Assembly (NCBI RefSeq): GCF_045679555.1
Contig: NC_092087.1
Span: 86,849,864 to 86,913,863 of the forward strand
From: Salvelinus alpinus
Taxonomy: Eukaryota > Chordata > Actinopteri > Salmoniformes > Salmonidae
DNA length: 64,000 nt
Direction: 5' to 3'
Part shown: piece by piece, positions 10,333 to 20,934 of the stretch
Layout of the letters: each line of letters begins with the position of its first letter
Position numbering within the stretch: the stretch's first letter is position 1
Made by a program: the position numbers and the translations under genes
The notes under the pieces: model-generated
Seen by the model: only the letters and a program-made list of their open reading frames with translations
What the model was told of the DNA's origin: nothing
Databases searched by the model: none

Positions 10333-11590
10333 AATATATGCCATCTAGCAGGCACTTTTATCCAATGTCATTTACTTTGAGTAGGATTGCTGATCTAGGG
10401 TCAGTTTAGCCTTTTAAACAATGATGAATAAGAGAAGGACCCAGTAAATGTTCTGAAATATTTGTTATGTTAAATAGTTTAATATTTTTTTAAGTAAACT
10501 CTTTTTAAAATTACATTTGTAAACTAAAATTGTAAATATTTTTTACATTACAGGAAACTGAATCTGATTACAAGAACTTTGACATAAAGGTTTTTTTTGC
10601 AAAAAAACTAAACAACTGAAATTGACATTTACATAAGTATTCAGACCTTGGTTGATGCGCCATTGTCAGAGAGCCTTGAGTGTTCTTGGGTATGATGCTA
10701 CAAGGTTATACATTTTTACAGCAAGTATATTTGTTTCATATGTCTGTTACGCAAATAAATTCAATTCATTTATATACAGTTAATATAAATTTGCTAGATT
10801 TTGAAAAATATATTTGTTTCATTGTTTTTATCACAAAGTTAAAGCACAATTTTGACTCAAATTTAAGGAAATAGTTCTGCTTGATTCAACATTTCTTATT
10901 ACTTTTATCGTTTTTGTTTTTTTACTAATGTGTGAAGTGTAAACAAAATCTATCATGAACTTCATTGTCATTGTTTTTACCTTGTTATGACAGTATTTTC
11001 AGTGGAGAGAAAATTAAAAGCTTTTAAAATCACATAAACTTGTACAGTACATACAGTAACTACAAATAATACATTTACATTCGTTTGTAGATCAATAGTG
11101 GTTTATTCACCTTCATAATCATCATGTCTGTACAAAATATATACAGACACTTTCAGAACGAGTAATGTCCAGCACCTAGACACACAACCAGTTACATTAA
11201 ATATTATTTATTGTCATTTTTTCAAATACAGACACAATATGACTCAATAAACCAAGGCAGACCGATAGACCTGTATGCATGGCTGGTTTAAAAAAAGATG
11301 TATTTGGTTAAATACTCTGTAGATCAGTCAGCTGAAGACACCTCTTTCACACAAACACAAAATGGCCGTTCAGACTTTCGGTATCGCTGAATAATGTCTG
11401 CTTTATGTAGCTAACAAGCTGGCTGAGATAGCTAGTTCACTAAATTCATAAGCCACTCCCACGTCAACTCTTAATAACACAGTATTTTTACATGGATGGT
11501 TTACTATTTATTTTACAATATTATTTTACCTTCAATTTTGTGTAAATTCATTGGTATCTTTATCTACTGCCATCTTCTGTTTGAATCAAG
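10333..11590 (+). other. Gene 1 3' flank, duplicated module, no gene
   Basis: An old L2-tail fragment is at 10336-10378. The text GCTGATCTAGGGTCAG and the tract GAATCTGATTACAAGAAC recur downstream of gene 2 (40330-40610) and at 26395-26720. The part 10611-10715 (ACATAAGTATTCAGACC, GGGTATGATGCTACAAG) is a worn Tc1 fragment. The block 11160-11480 (ATGTCCAGCACCTAGACAC) recurs at 61690-62370. A possible poly(A) signal was not assigned. Confidence 0.6.
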
Positions 11591-11591
11591 T

Positions 11592-11780
11592 TTGGGGTGG
11601 CAAGTAGCCTAGTGAATGTTGGGCCTGTAACTGAAAGGTTGCTGGATCAAATCCCCAAGCTGACAAGGTAAAAATCTGTCATTCTGCCCCTGAACAAGGC
11701 AGTTAACCCAGTAGGCTGTCATTGTAAATAAGAATTTGTTCTTAACTGACTTGCGTAGTTAAATAAACGTTCAATTAAAA
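11592..11780 (+). mobile_element. HpaI-type SINE
   Basis: The tRNA-derived head GGTGGCAAGTAGCCTAGTG leads to a worn B-box (GGTTGCTGGATCAAATC). The body is CTGCCCCTGAACAAGGCAG and the tail GAATTTGTTCTTAACTGAC then AGTTAAATAAACG. This order is that of the salmonid HpaI SINE family, whose 3' tail is known to be shared with the RSg-1 LINE. A LINE with a comparable end lies at 58921-61396. Confidence 0.85.
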
Positions 11781-12157
11781 TCCTCCGCTGGTTTTCCCTG
11801 ACTCTGCCCACTTCTTTCTTGATTGGCCATTATCAAAAATAGACCTTGTGAGCATCGTAGATTTACATGTTTCGATCTCAGATTGGATTGTCTGAATTCG
11901 CTAGTCAAGTGTCAATCCTGGAAAAAAGCAACATTGATGAAAGACATTTTGAGAAAATGTGACCCGTTTCAGGAAACTAGTCGTATGTCGCAGGTCACTA
12001 CTTCACAGCCATTTCAACGTAAACTTTTTTTAAAATCAAAATAAATTTTCTGGCAAAAATGCCTTCTTGAACATGTGAACTTTCATGTGCCTTAATAACA
12101 AACTTGTATTCCATCTGTAAATACAAATAAAATTGTTAAATTACGAGCCTAGTTGGT
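11781..12157. repeat. Left part of an older host repeat
   Basis: This stretch (GATTGTCTGAATTCGCTAGTC, AACATTGATGAAAGACAT) resembles 54655-54715 and belongs to an unclassified older repeat. Its continuation at 13589 is separated only by the TTAA element that follows. No gene is seen. Confidence 0.45.
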
Positions 12158-12161
12158 TTAA

Positions 12162-13584
12162 CCTGTTTGGGCTGCAAGGGGCAGTATTGAGTAGCCAGAT
12201 AAAAGGTGTCCATTTCAAACGGCCTCGTACTCAATTCTTGCTCGTACAATATGCATATTATTATTATTATTGGATAGAAAACACTATCTAGTTTCTAAAA
12301 CCGTTTGAATTATTTCTCTGAGTGAAACAGAACTCATTCTGCAGCACACTTCCTGACCAGGAAGTGGAATGTCTGAAATCGATGCTCTGTTCTTCTTCCT
12401 GCCTATAAATGGGCACAAAACCTATTAGTATACATGCACGTCATACACCTTCCTCTGGGTGTCAAGAGGCTGTGAGAGAAAAAATGAGGTGATTATCTTG
12501 GTCTGAGATGGAACACATCATCTTGGAATGACGTGTCCACCATTTTCGGTACTCTGAAGAGCGCGAGCTGGACAGTGGGGTTGCCTTTTGTTTAGCTGCC
12601 GTAATAGGCGACTACAATCTCCGGCTTTGATTTTATTTGATACATGTCACCATATCATCGTAAAGTATGTTTTTTCAATATAGTTTCATCAGATTATTGA
12701 AATTTTTTCGGGAGTTTTGCCGTGTTCCGTTCTCTTCCGTTTGTTGACATGGAGAGTGTCGTGCCACCCGGGTAGCGCGCTTGCTAAATGAAGAGGGAAA
12801 GTTGCCGTTCTGAATCCAAACAACGACTGTTCTGGACAAAGGACACCTTGTCCAACATTCTGATGAAAGATCAGCAAAAGTAAGACCCATTTTATGATGT
12901 TATTTCATATATCTGTCGTAGTCGCCGGCGCCCAAGTGTTTCTGGCTATTGTGCTAAGCTAATATAACGCTACATTTTTTTTCCGCTGTAAAACACTTAA
13001 TAAATCGGAAATATTGGCTGGAATCACAAGATGCCTGTCTTTCATTTGCTGTACACTATGTATTTTTTCAGAAATGTTTTATGATGAGTAATTAGATATT
13101 TGACGTTGGTGCCTGTAATTATTATGGCTGCTTTCGGTGCAATTTCTGACTGTAGCTGCAATGTAAACTATGATTTATACCTGAAATATGCAACATTTTC
13201 TAACAAAACATATGCTATACAATAAATATGTTATCAGACTGTCATCTGATGAAGTTGTTTCTTGGTTAGTGGCTATTTATATCTTTATTTGGTCAAATTT
13301 GTGATAGCTACTGATGGAGTAAAAAACTGATGGAGTAAAAAAAGTGGTGTCTTTTGCTAACGTGGTTAGCTAATAGATTTACATATTGTGTCTTCCCTGT
13401 AAAACATTTTAAAAATCAGACATGTTGGCTGGATTCACAAGATGTGTACCTTTCATATGCTGTATTGGACTTGTTAATGTGTGAAAGTTAAATATTTAAA
13501 AAAATATCTTTTGAATTTCGCGCCCTGCACTTTGAGCTGGCTGTTGTCATAAGTGTACCGACGTCGGGCTGCAGCCATAAGAAG
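12162..13584 (+). mobile_element. TTAA-flanked piggyBac-like element, copy A
   Basis: The 1423-bp element lies between TTAA at 12158-12161 and 13585-13588. Its ends share the inverted motif GGCTGCA: CCTGTTTGGGCTGCA at the left, TGCAGCCATAAGAAG at the right. Excision would restore AGTTGGTTAACCAGAG. No transposase is encoded, so it would need enzyme from elsewhere. A related copy lies in the opposite orientation at 27562-29392. Confidence 0.75.
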
Positions 13585-13588
13585 TTAA

Positions 13589-14893
13589 CCAGAGAAAGTC
13601 AGCAACCTTCCCGCTAGCCATGATTGGCTAAGATAATGAGTGGGATGGACATGCCGAAAGATGAGTTTGGATTGGTCTGCCATAAGCAGACTTCTGTCTA
13701 TTTGAGCTGGTCAATAAATCTAGGTAATCCTGTCTAACGCGGCTTTTATTTTTTTATTGCGTTTTTTATTGTAGTTTTTTATGTAGTTTTACTATTGCGT
13801 AGTAAAACTACATAAACCTAATGTCAAGTTAAAGTGTACTAGTAGCTAGCTAACACTAGATGGCTGGCTCGCTAGCTAACATTATGTGTATGCTCTCCAC
13901 TTTCTGGAGGACCGAGTTTTGAAATCAGTGGAATTCTAGTACTGTATAATAGCGATGGAGAAAACACCTATCTCCGGATTACATCTTCAAACTAAGGGCA
14001 ACCAAATCATCAGGAGACACGTCCAACCATGATGTATAAGGGTAAGAGATTCTAGCTAGCTACATTTTCAGATATTACACGTTTCTAATTTTGACATAAA
14101 GTCTTTTCATTTCAAGTTGAAGTGTCCTGTTGGCTAGCTAACTAATGTTAGCTGGCTGGCTCGCTAACTAACGTTACGTGTATGATCTTAATTCATATCT
14201 CAGAGCCACTAGTTTTAGCCTAAATTTAGCTAGTTAACATTGAACCTGGTTGGTTAGCGACCTGCAGATTCATGCAGGGTAGTAAAGTCATGAGTTGGGA
14301 TTATGGTTCATTGTTTACCTAGGTAGCTAGCTACATGTCATAACAAAATAGTCTCTTAGTGTGCCAGAGCGCGGAATAACTGATGGATTTATGAATGCTC
14401 AACACCCTTTGAATATGGCCGGTGTCCGTAAATGTCAGCAAAAAGCGTAATTAAATTGTTGCAAGCAGCACAGTTACAGTCACCAACGCTCTGGATAACA
14501 TGAAAACAGCCTAACCAGCTCTGCTAGGGACAGTAAAATGGTCAGAGGGGTGTTCTCTCATTATGTGTCTGGAAGTAGCTAACAAGCTAGCTAATGTTAG
14601 CCAGTTAGCTTGGGTGCTTGACTGCCGTTGTGAGGTCAGAACGTTCGGATCAACCCTACTCATCTGCCAGAGTGTCCAGTGTGCGCTCTGAACATGAAAC
14701 GCTCTGAATTTATGAACGGACAATAGGACAGCACAGTTGCAGTCACCAACAGATAACATAACAGGCTAACCAGCTCTGCTAGGGCGAGTAATGTTCAGTG
14801 AGCTGTTCTCTCTCACTTAGATGTCTGAAAGTAGCTAGCAAGTTAGTACAGAACGCTTGGAACAACCCTTAAAGAGATGGGTGGGGCTAAAGC
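13589..14893. repeat. Middle part of older host repeat, with partial tandem duplication
   Basis: AT-rich non-coding sequence with many GCTAGCTAAC tracts. The segment 14470-14610 (ACAGTTACAGTCACC, CTAACCAGCTCTGCTAGGG) is repeated at 14733-14850, about 270 bp on. The stretch ends at the TTAA target of the piggyBac element. No gene is supported. Confidence 0.5.
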
Positions 14894-14943
14894 TTAACCC
14901 TCCCATCGTCCTCGTATTGTGTCTAGTCCCCGCGTCCTCCGGG

Positions 14944-16134
14944 TCACCCTGTCCCGTCCTGGCTAAAGCCCCAATGTGCGCAAGTGTGACAGTATGCGTG
15001 TGAACAGCCTTTGCAGATGTATTTCTTACACCTGCAGCACACCGTGTGTGTATTGGAGTCCTTCTTGGGTGGGCAGAGCTGACACCTCTTCCTCTTACTT
15101 GCCCCGGTGGCCGGGGCAGCGAGCGGGGCAACGGCCGTAGCACTCTGTAGGACTTTGACAAGTGCTGACGCCGCTTCGGTGCGGGGGAGATGCTGCCTTC
15201 TTTGGATCAGCGGCTTCACAAGTGCCTTTCCCAGCTGCTCGAGGAACACCCTGCACTTGTTCCGCTTGTGAGGCATCCAGTCAGGCTTGATCTCTCGCCA
15301 TATGACAAAGGCGTTGTAGGAGGACACGTCGAGGATGTTGTGGAAGACGATCAGGGGCCAGCGGGCAGTCATCCGTCTGCAGCTGTAGGTGCCGACCACC
15401 TTGTCTAGGTTGTCCACGCCGCCCTTGTTGCAGTTGTAGTCTAGGATGAGGGCCGGCTTCCTGTCGCGGCGATCGCTAATGTCGCCCTCTGTGTGCAGCG
15501 TGCTCAAAAGTAGCACGTTCTTGTTTTTCTTTGCCAGGTAGGACACTAGAGTGGCGGTGGGCGTGAAGGCAAACCTGGAGGACAGGACCTATCTGCCCTT
15601 GGACTCGAGCAGCGCGGGCGGGTGCTCGGCCTTGTTCTTTCTCAAAGTGCCCACCATGGTGAGGTTCCTCTCGAGGAGCCGCTGGCCCAGTTCATAGGAG
15701 GTGAAGAAGTTGTCACAGGTGACGTTGCGACCGCTCAGTCCCGTTGTCAGATCGAGGACGACGCGCAACCCTGGTTCTTCTCGGGGCCTCCGCTGGCCGC
15801 CTTGCCGGTGTACACTTGCATCTTCCAAGCGTAGCTGGACTTGGCGTCGCAGGCCACCCACGACTTGATGCCGTATTTCGCCGGCTTGCTGGGGATGTAC
15901 TGACGGAAAGGACAGCGGCCTTTTGGAAAGGGGAGAAGAGATTATCCTCGTTACTGTCTCATTGGGGCCAACGGCCTTTTGTGTTACACACGCTGCTACT
16001 GCTGCTAGTGCTGCCACAGCCGCTGCTACAGCCGCTACAGCTACTACCTCTCTATAGACACACACACACACACACGCACACACACAACCACACACACACA
16101 CCCACACACACACGCACGCACGCGCACGCACACA

Positions 16135-16166
<32 letters not shown>

Positions 16167-16994
16167 CACAGTACCTCTGAACGGGACCAGTTGCTCGTCC
16201 ACCGTCACGTCAGGCCCTGGGTTGTAGAGGGCCGGCAGCCGCGCCTCCCACAGGTCCCAGAACTTTCTGATGGCTGCGAGTTTGTCCGTGGCGAGTCTGG
16301 CGGGTCTCGACTGGCGGTCGTCGAATCGCAGCAGCCTCGAGTACCTGTTAAAGACCTTGAGCAGGATGGTGGCTCGGAACACGGTCCTGCCGCTCTCGGC
16401 GTCCCACAGGCTGGCCACGGCCTCGCCTCGGGACCTGTAGACACCCGCTAGGATCAGCAGCCCTACGTAGGCGCGCAGGTCCGTGGCGTACATGGGTCGC
16501 CAGCCATCGCCGTATTTTCTGGCCCCGTGCAGGTTCGTCATTTCCACAATTATCCTTTCTATCGCCGGTGTGACAAAAAGGTGGAAGGCGGACGCAATGT
16601 CGCGCACCTGCTTCGCGGCATAGGCCGTGGTGCCCGGAGTCTCGTCCGGCCCGGCGTGGCAGATCGCGCGGGCCCTGCGGAGGCGGCCGTAGGCCACGGG
16701 GGACCATTCGACAGCAACGGCGTCTCCCTTTGGTCCGGAGCCGAGGAGATCTCTTCCTCGCGTTGGCCCTCGTGCTCGTCCTTGGGGGCTTCCTCGGGCT
16801 CTTCCTCAGATGAGGGAGGAGAAGCCTCGTCGACCTTGCGGCGCTCGGGGTTGTATTCCTCCCCGTCTTCGTCTTCCGAAACTTCTTCCTCCTCCTCCTC
16901 CTCGGAATCTGAGTTGTCTTCTCGGTCCACGCTGGACAAGATCTGTTCTAGAACCTGCGCGGCATGGCCGCTCGGCTCCTCTGATCGGGGCCAC
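14944..16994 (-). pseudogene. piggyBac transposase (PGBD4-like), inactivated, with one intron
   Basis: Read leftward, it has an acidic N-terminus (poly-Glu near 16880), then VAYGRLRRARAI (16690). Next comes the DDE_Tnp_1_7 core with the three expected Asp contexts: VTVDEQLVPFRG (16200), VTCDNFFTS (15720) and NKGGVDNLDKVVG (15410). It ends in a Cys-rich zinc-binding tail (CQLC, CCRCKKYICKGC, CHTC). An intron at 15920-16174 splits the gene. Lesions are a frameshift near 16730, a 1-bp deletion near 15770 and an in-frame TAG at 15589-15591. The start codon is uncertain because no Met fits the N-terminal frame. In the family the enzyme cuts and pastes at TTAA. Confidence 0.88.
15920..16174 (-). 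other. Predicted intron in the transposase gene, with CA/CGCA microsatellite
   Basis: On the minus strand the exon ends ...CAGAG, followed by donor GTACTG. The stretch ends TTCTCCCCTTTCCAAAAG and then coding resumes. Joining the exons restores VPFRG-RCPFRQYIPSK exactly in frame across the first catalytic motif. Most of the intron is a CGCA/CACA repeat (16060-16170). Confidence 0.75.
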
Positions 16995-17217
16995 TGAGCG
17001 GCGAGGAAGAGCGCACTTGGCACGGTGGGGCGCCGGTCACTTTGTGTGTGTGTGTGTGCCGCTGACAATATTAGTATACACTCTACGGCCGGCCGATCGA
17101 CCGGCTTACGCTGGACACCAAGACCTGAAAATGCACGAGGCTCGTTGCGCGCGTGTGTGTAGCCGTGTGCAGTTGACCCACCCCACCCGAGCCACAATAA
17201 CACTTGGCTGCGCTCTC

Positions 17218-17600
17218 TAGCACACAGCGGAGCATGTCTGGACCTGTGTAGTGGCTGGCTGGGTCGCTCTGACCCACAGAGCACAGAGCACAACAATAAA
17301 ACTTGGCTGCTCTCTAGCACACAGCGGAGCATGTCTGGACCTGTGTAGTGGCTGGCTGGGTCGCTCTGACCCCCGAGCACAGAGCACAGAGCACAGAGCA
17401 CAGAGCGGGGAGCCATGCGCAACCTCGCCACACTCGCAGACTCTCTACACTCAACGGCATACGCCTCGCCAGTGGCTGGCTGGGTCACTCTGACCCCCGA
17501 GCACAGAGCGGGGAGCCCTGGAAACACAGTGCCTGGGTCGCTCTAACCCACGAGCACAGAGCACAGAGCGGGGAGCCCTCCACACAGGGGACCTGGGTCA
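17218..17600. repeat. Subterminal repeats of the piggyBac element
   Basis: A block with AGCACACAGCGGAGCATG and GTGGCTGGCTGGGTC occurs at 17218-17277 and 17315-17373. Shorter GAGCACAGAGCGGGGAGCC copies follow. Such subterminal repeats are often transposase-binding regions, but binding is an inference. The reading frames through here are by-products. Confidence 0.7.
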
Positions 17601-17629
17601 CCCTGACCCGAGGACCACGGGAGGGTTAA

Positions 17630-17701
17630 GAGGGTGTGAACGATGTCGAATGGGTGTAGACAAAGAAGGGCTCTCCAATAGTAGTACCAAAACATTCAAA
17701 G
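17630..17701. repeat. Short remnant of the older host repeat
   Basis: AGAGGGTGTGAACGATGTCG continues the host repeat beyond the piggyBac element. It ends in CAAAG (17697-17701), the target-site duplication of the next element. The host repeat resumes at 20489. Confidence 0.55.
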
Positions 17702-18190
17702 TGTCACGCCCTGGCCTTAGTTATTTACATTTACATTTAAGTCATTTAGCAGACGCTCTTATCCAGAGCGACTTACAAAGTTATCTTTGTTTTCTTTATT
17801 ATTATAGTTAGGTCAGGGTGTGACATGGGGAATGTATGTGTTTTTGTAGTGTCTAGGGGTGTTGTATGTGTATGGGGCAGTGTCTAGTGTAGTTGTCTAG
17901 GTAAGTCTATGGTTGCCTGAAGGGTTCTCAATCAGAGACAGCTGTCATTCATTGTCTCTGATTGGGAGACATATTTAAGGCAGCCATAGGCATTAGGTTA
18001 ATGTGGGTAATTGTCTATGTTGTACGTTTGATGCTTGTGTATGCACTTACGTCATTAGCTTCACGATTGTTTGTTGTTTTGTTTAGTTTGTAAGTGTTTA
18101 GTTCGTGGTTCATCTTCGTCAAATAAAAGAAGATGTATTTTTCTCACACTGCGCCTTGGTCCACTCTCTCACCTCAAGACGACTGTGACA
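17702..18190 (+). repeat. 5' LTR, carrying an L2-tail insertion
   Basis: Ends are TGTCAC and GTGACA. AATAAA lies near 18122, in the position of a poly(A) signal. Bases 17725-17784 are extra compared with the 3' LTR. Confidence 0.9.
17719..17784 (-). mobile_element. 54-bp L2-tail insertion in the 5' LTR
   Basis: Bases 17725-17778 are the reverse complement of the last 54 bases of the L2 LINE that ends near 47030. AGTTAT stands on both sides (17719-17724 and 17779-17784), and the 3' LTR shows the empty site. It must be younger than the LTR element. Confidence 0.9.
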
Positions 18191-19971
18191 GAATTACCCA
18201 CCAGAATCGGACCAAGCAGCGAGAATCAAGGCAGCAACAGCGAACACAGGACTATAGGAATTGGGAGGAAATTCTGGACCGCGAAGTACCAGGAGAATAT
18301 AACCGCCCCAAAGCTGAGCTGGAGGCAGCGAAAGCAGAGAGGCGGCGTTTTGAGGAGCTAGCACGAAAGCAGGAGAAGGATCTGGGCTATAATACCTGGG
18401 AGGAGATCGACAGATGGGCGATCGACCCAAGGAGAGTACCGGAGCCCGCCTGGGATTCGATGGAGCAATGTGCGGAGGGATACCGGCTAATGGAGGCAGC
18501 ACGACGACGCGGTAGGATGCCTGTGAGTCACGCCCAAACATTTATTGGGGGGGGGGGGGGGCTAAAGGGTAGTGTGGCGAAGTCAGGTAGGAGACCTGCA
18601 CCAACTTCCCGATCTTACCGTGGAGAGCGGGAGTACGGGCAGACACCGTGTTACGCAGTAGAGCGCATGGTGTCTCCTGTACGTGTGCATAGCCCGGTGC
18701 GGTACATACCAGCTCCTCGTATCTGCTGGGCTAGATTGAGTATTGAGCCGGATGTCATGAAGCCGGCCCAACGCATCTGGCCACCAGTGCGTCTCCCCGG
18801 GCCGGCATACATGGCACCAGCCTTACGCATGGTGTCCCCGGTTCGCCTGCATAGCCCAGTGCGGGTTATTCCACCTCCCCGCACTGGTCGGGCTACGGGG
18901 AGCGTACAACCAGGTAAGGTTGGGCAGGCTCAGTGCTCAAGGGAGCCAGTACGCCTGCACGGTCCGGTATTTCCGGCGCCACCTCCCCGCCCCAGCCCAG
19001 TACCACCAGTGCCTACACCACGCACCAGGCTTTCTGTGCGTCTCCAGAGCCCTGTTCCTCCTCCACGCACTCTCCCTGTGGTGCGTGCCCTCAGCCCGGT
19101 ACCACCAGTTCCGGTACCACGCACCAGGCCTATAGTACGCCTTGAGAGTCCAGTGTGCCCTGTTGTTGTTCCCCACACTAGCCTGATGGTGCGTGTCCTT
19201 AGCCCGGTACCTCCAGTTCCGGTACCACGCACCAGGCCTACAGTGCGTCTCAGCCGGCCAGAGTCTGCCGTCTGCCCAGCGGCGCCTGAGCTGCCCGTCT
19301 GCCCAGCGGCGCCTGAGCTGCCCGTCTGCCCAGCGGCGCCTGAGCTGCCCGTCTGCCCAGCGGCGTCTGAACTGCCCGTCTGTCCAACGGCGCCTGAACT
19401 GCCCGTCTGCCCAACGGCGCCTGAACTGCCCGTCTGCCCAACGCCGTCTGAACTGTCCGTCTGCCAAGCGCCGCATGAACTGCCCGTCTGTAAAGAGCCT
19501 TCAAAGCCGTCAGCCTGCCATGACCAGCCAGAGCCGTCAGCCGGCCATGACCAGCCAGAGCCGTCAGCCAGCCATGACCAGCCAGAGCCGTCAGCCAGCC
19601 ATGACCAGCCAGAGCCGTCAGCCAGCCATGACCAGCCAGAGCCGTCAGCCAGCCATGACCAGCCAGAGCCGCCAGCCAGCCAGGATCCGCCAGAGCAAGC
19701 CAGCCAGGATCCGCCAGAGCCAGCCAGCCAGGATCCGCCAGAGCCAGCCAGCCAGGATCCGCCAGAGCCAGCCAGCCAGGATCCGCCATCCAGTCCGGTG
19801 CTGCCCCTCAGTCCGGAGCTGCCCCTCATTCCGGTGTTGCCCCTTAGTCCGGTGCTGCCCCTTAATCCAGTGGGGTTAATTTGGAGGGTGGCCATTTGGA
19901 GGAGGCTACCAAAGCGGGTACTGACATTGGTGGAGTGGGGTCCACGTCCCGCACCCGAGCCGCCGCCATGA
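18133..19971 (+). CDS. Gag-like proline-rich protein of the LTR element
   Basis: A 612-codon open frame runs from an ATG inside the LTR to a stop at 19969-19971; the real start may be the interior Met near 18460. The first third is charged and helical (AELEAAKAERRRFEELARK). The middle is Pro-rich with RxxSPVRxxPxPR units. The last third is tandem PELPVCPxA units, then DQPEPSASH and DPPEPASQ units. No zinc knuckle is seen. By position it corresponds to gag, but I cannot match it to a Gag domain. The frame is intact despite repeats, which suggests recent selection or a recent insertion. Confidence 0.6.
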   Translation: MYFSHTAPWSTLSPQDDCDRITHQNRTKQRESRQQQRTQDYRNWEEILDREVPGEYNRPKAELEAAKAERRRFEELARKQEKDLGYNTWEEIDRWAIDPRRVPEPAWDSMEQCAEGYRLMEAARRRGRMPVSHAQTFIGGGGGLKGSVAKSGRRPAPTSRSYRGEREYGQTPCYAVERMVSPVRVHSPVRYIPAPRICWARLSIEPDVMKPAQRIWPPVRLPGPAYMAPALRMVSPVRLHSPVRVIPPPRTGRATGSVQPGKVGQAQCSREPVRLHGPVFPAPPPRPSPVPPVPTPRTRLSVRLQSPVPPPRTLPVVRALSPVPPVPVPRTRPIVRLESPVCPVVVPHTSLMVRVLSPVPPVPVPRTRPTVRLSRPESAVCPAAPELPVCPAAPELPVCPAAPELPVCPAASELPVCPTAPELPVCPTAPELPVCPTPSELSVCQAPHELPVCKEPSKPSACHDQPEPSAGHDQPEPSASHDQPEPSASHDQPEPSASHDQPEPSASHDQPEPPASQDPPEQASQDPPEPASQDPPEPASQDPPEPASQDPPSSPVLPLSPELPLIPVLPLSPVLPLNPVGLIWRVAIWRRLPKRVLTLVEWGPRPAPEPPP

Positions 19972-20054
19972 TGGGGCCCACCCCGGACCCTCCCCTTTCT
20001 GTGTCAGGTTTTGCGGCCGGAGTCCGCATCTTTGGGGGGGGGGGGGGGGGGTAC

Positions 20055-20483
20055 TGTCACGCCCTGGCCTTAGTTATCTTTGTTTTCTTTATTATTTTAG
20101 TTAGGTCAGGGTGTGACATGGGGAATGTATGTGTTTTTGTAGTGTCTAGGGGTGTTGTATGTGTATGGGGCAGTGTCTAGTGTAGTTGTCTAGGTAAGTC
20201 TATGGTTGCCTGAAGGGTTCTCAATCAGAGACAGCTGTCATTCATTGTCTCTGATTGGGAGACATATTTAAGGCAGCCATAGGCATTAGGTTAATGTGGG
20301 TAATTGTCTATGTTGTACGTTTGATGCTTATGTATGCACTTACGTCATTAGCTTCACGGTTGTTTGTTGTTTTGTTTAGTTTGTAAGTGTTTAGTTCGTG
20401 GTTCATCTTCGTCTAATAAAAGAAGATGTATTTTTCTCACGCTGCGCCTTGGTCCACTCTCTCACCTCAAGACGACCGCGACA
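20055..20483 (+). repeat. 3' LTR
   Basis: 429 bp, from TGTCACGCCC to CGCGACA, preceded by a long G-run. It shows the empty site of the L2-tail insertion found in the 5' LTR. Confidence 0.92.
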
Positions 20484-20488
20484 CAAAG

Positions 20489-20934
20489 ACCAAAGTTGAT
20501 CAACTTTCAAAGCAAAATTACTTTCCATTATTCCTTAACTGTACTGTTTGATATACCATTTTGTAGCTTTGAGTCTCTACTTTTATCCAATGTAAAGAAC
20601 ACAATTTCAAATTATGCTACATAAGTCGATTAGAGCCGGTCGATCACAAAAGTGAATCCCTCGCCCGTTTCCATGAACCCTGGCAAAAACATAGACTGTG
20701 TATATGGCAAAGATTTCACCTTTGCCTGTTCCTCTGGCATGGATTCAGCTAACAAATATGGACACTCCAATGTTCACACCAATTCCATACTTTTAAATCC
20801 ATGACGGAAAGTGTGAACTTGCACTCTTGGGAAAGGGTTGGGAATCGGGATCTCAGCCTTAGGTACCTTACTACCAGTTTGTTATTTTCTTATTGATCCA
20901 AGTGGATGAGGACATGATTGTGACATATGAAGAG
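20489..20934. other. End of older host repeat and spacer, no gene
   Basis: Up to about 20650 the text (AAAGCAAAATTACTTTCC, CACAATTTCAAATTATGC) continues the repeat interrupted at 17701. The remainder has no recognisable feature. Confidence 0.5.

Larger units (their letters stand above)
14898..17625 (-). mobile_element. Full-length piggyBac-type DNA transposon
   Basis: TTAA at 14894-14897 and 17626-17629 flank a 2728-bp element. The terminal inverted repeats agree well: CCCTCCCATCGTCCTCG at the left, and the complement CCCTCCCGTGGTCCTCG at the right. Subterminal GGGTCACCCTG blocks also match. The element carries a DDE transposase gene on the minus strand. Its GC content is clearly higher than its surroundings, as expected for a foreign insert. 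Several coding lesions make it non-autonomous today. Confidence 0.92.
17702..20483 (+). mobile_element. Non-autonomous LTR retrotransposon with only a gag-like ORF
   Basis: Two LTRs (17702-18190, 20055-20483) flank an 1864-bp interior. Both begin TGTCACGCCC and end in GACA; the 5-bp duplication CAAAG is at 17697-17701 and 20484-20488. Without a 60-bp later insertion the 5' LTR is 429 bp, the same as the 3' LTR, and they differ at seven positions (about 1.6%), so the insertion is fairly young. A G-run at 20034-20051 just before the 3' LTR is a likely polypurine tract. No protease, reverse transcriptase or integrase is present, so it depends on a helper element. Confidence 0.92.

Noticed and set aside
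17083-17629. Several 60-90 codon frames in the right part of the piggyBac element
   Set aside because: They run through subterminal repeats outside the transposase gene and have no homology to one another or to known domains.
18930-19895. 321-codon Gly/Ser/Thr-rich frame opposite the gag-like ORF
   Set aside because: It mirrors the tandem repeats of the + strand gag-like gene; several frames are open here for the same reason.
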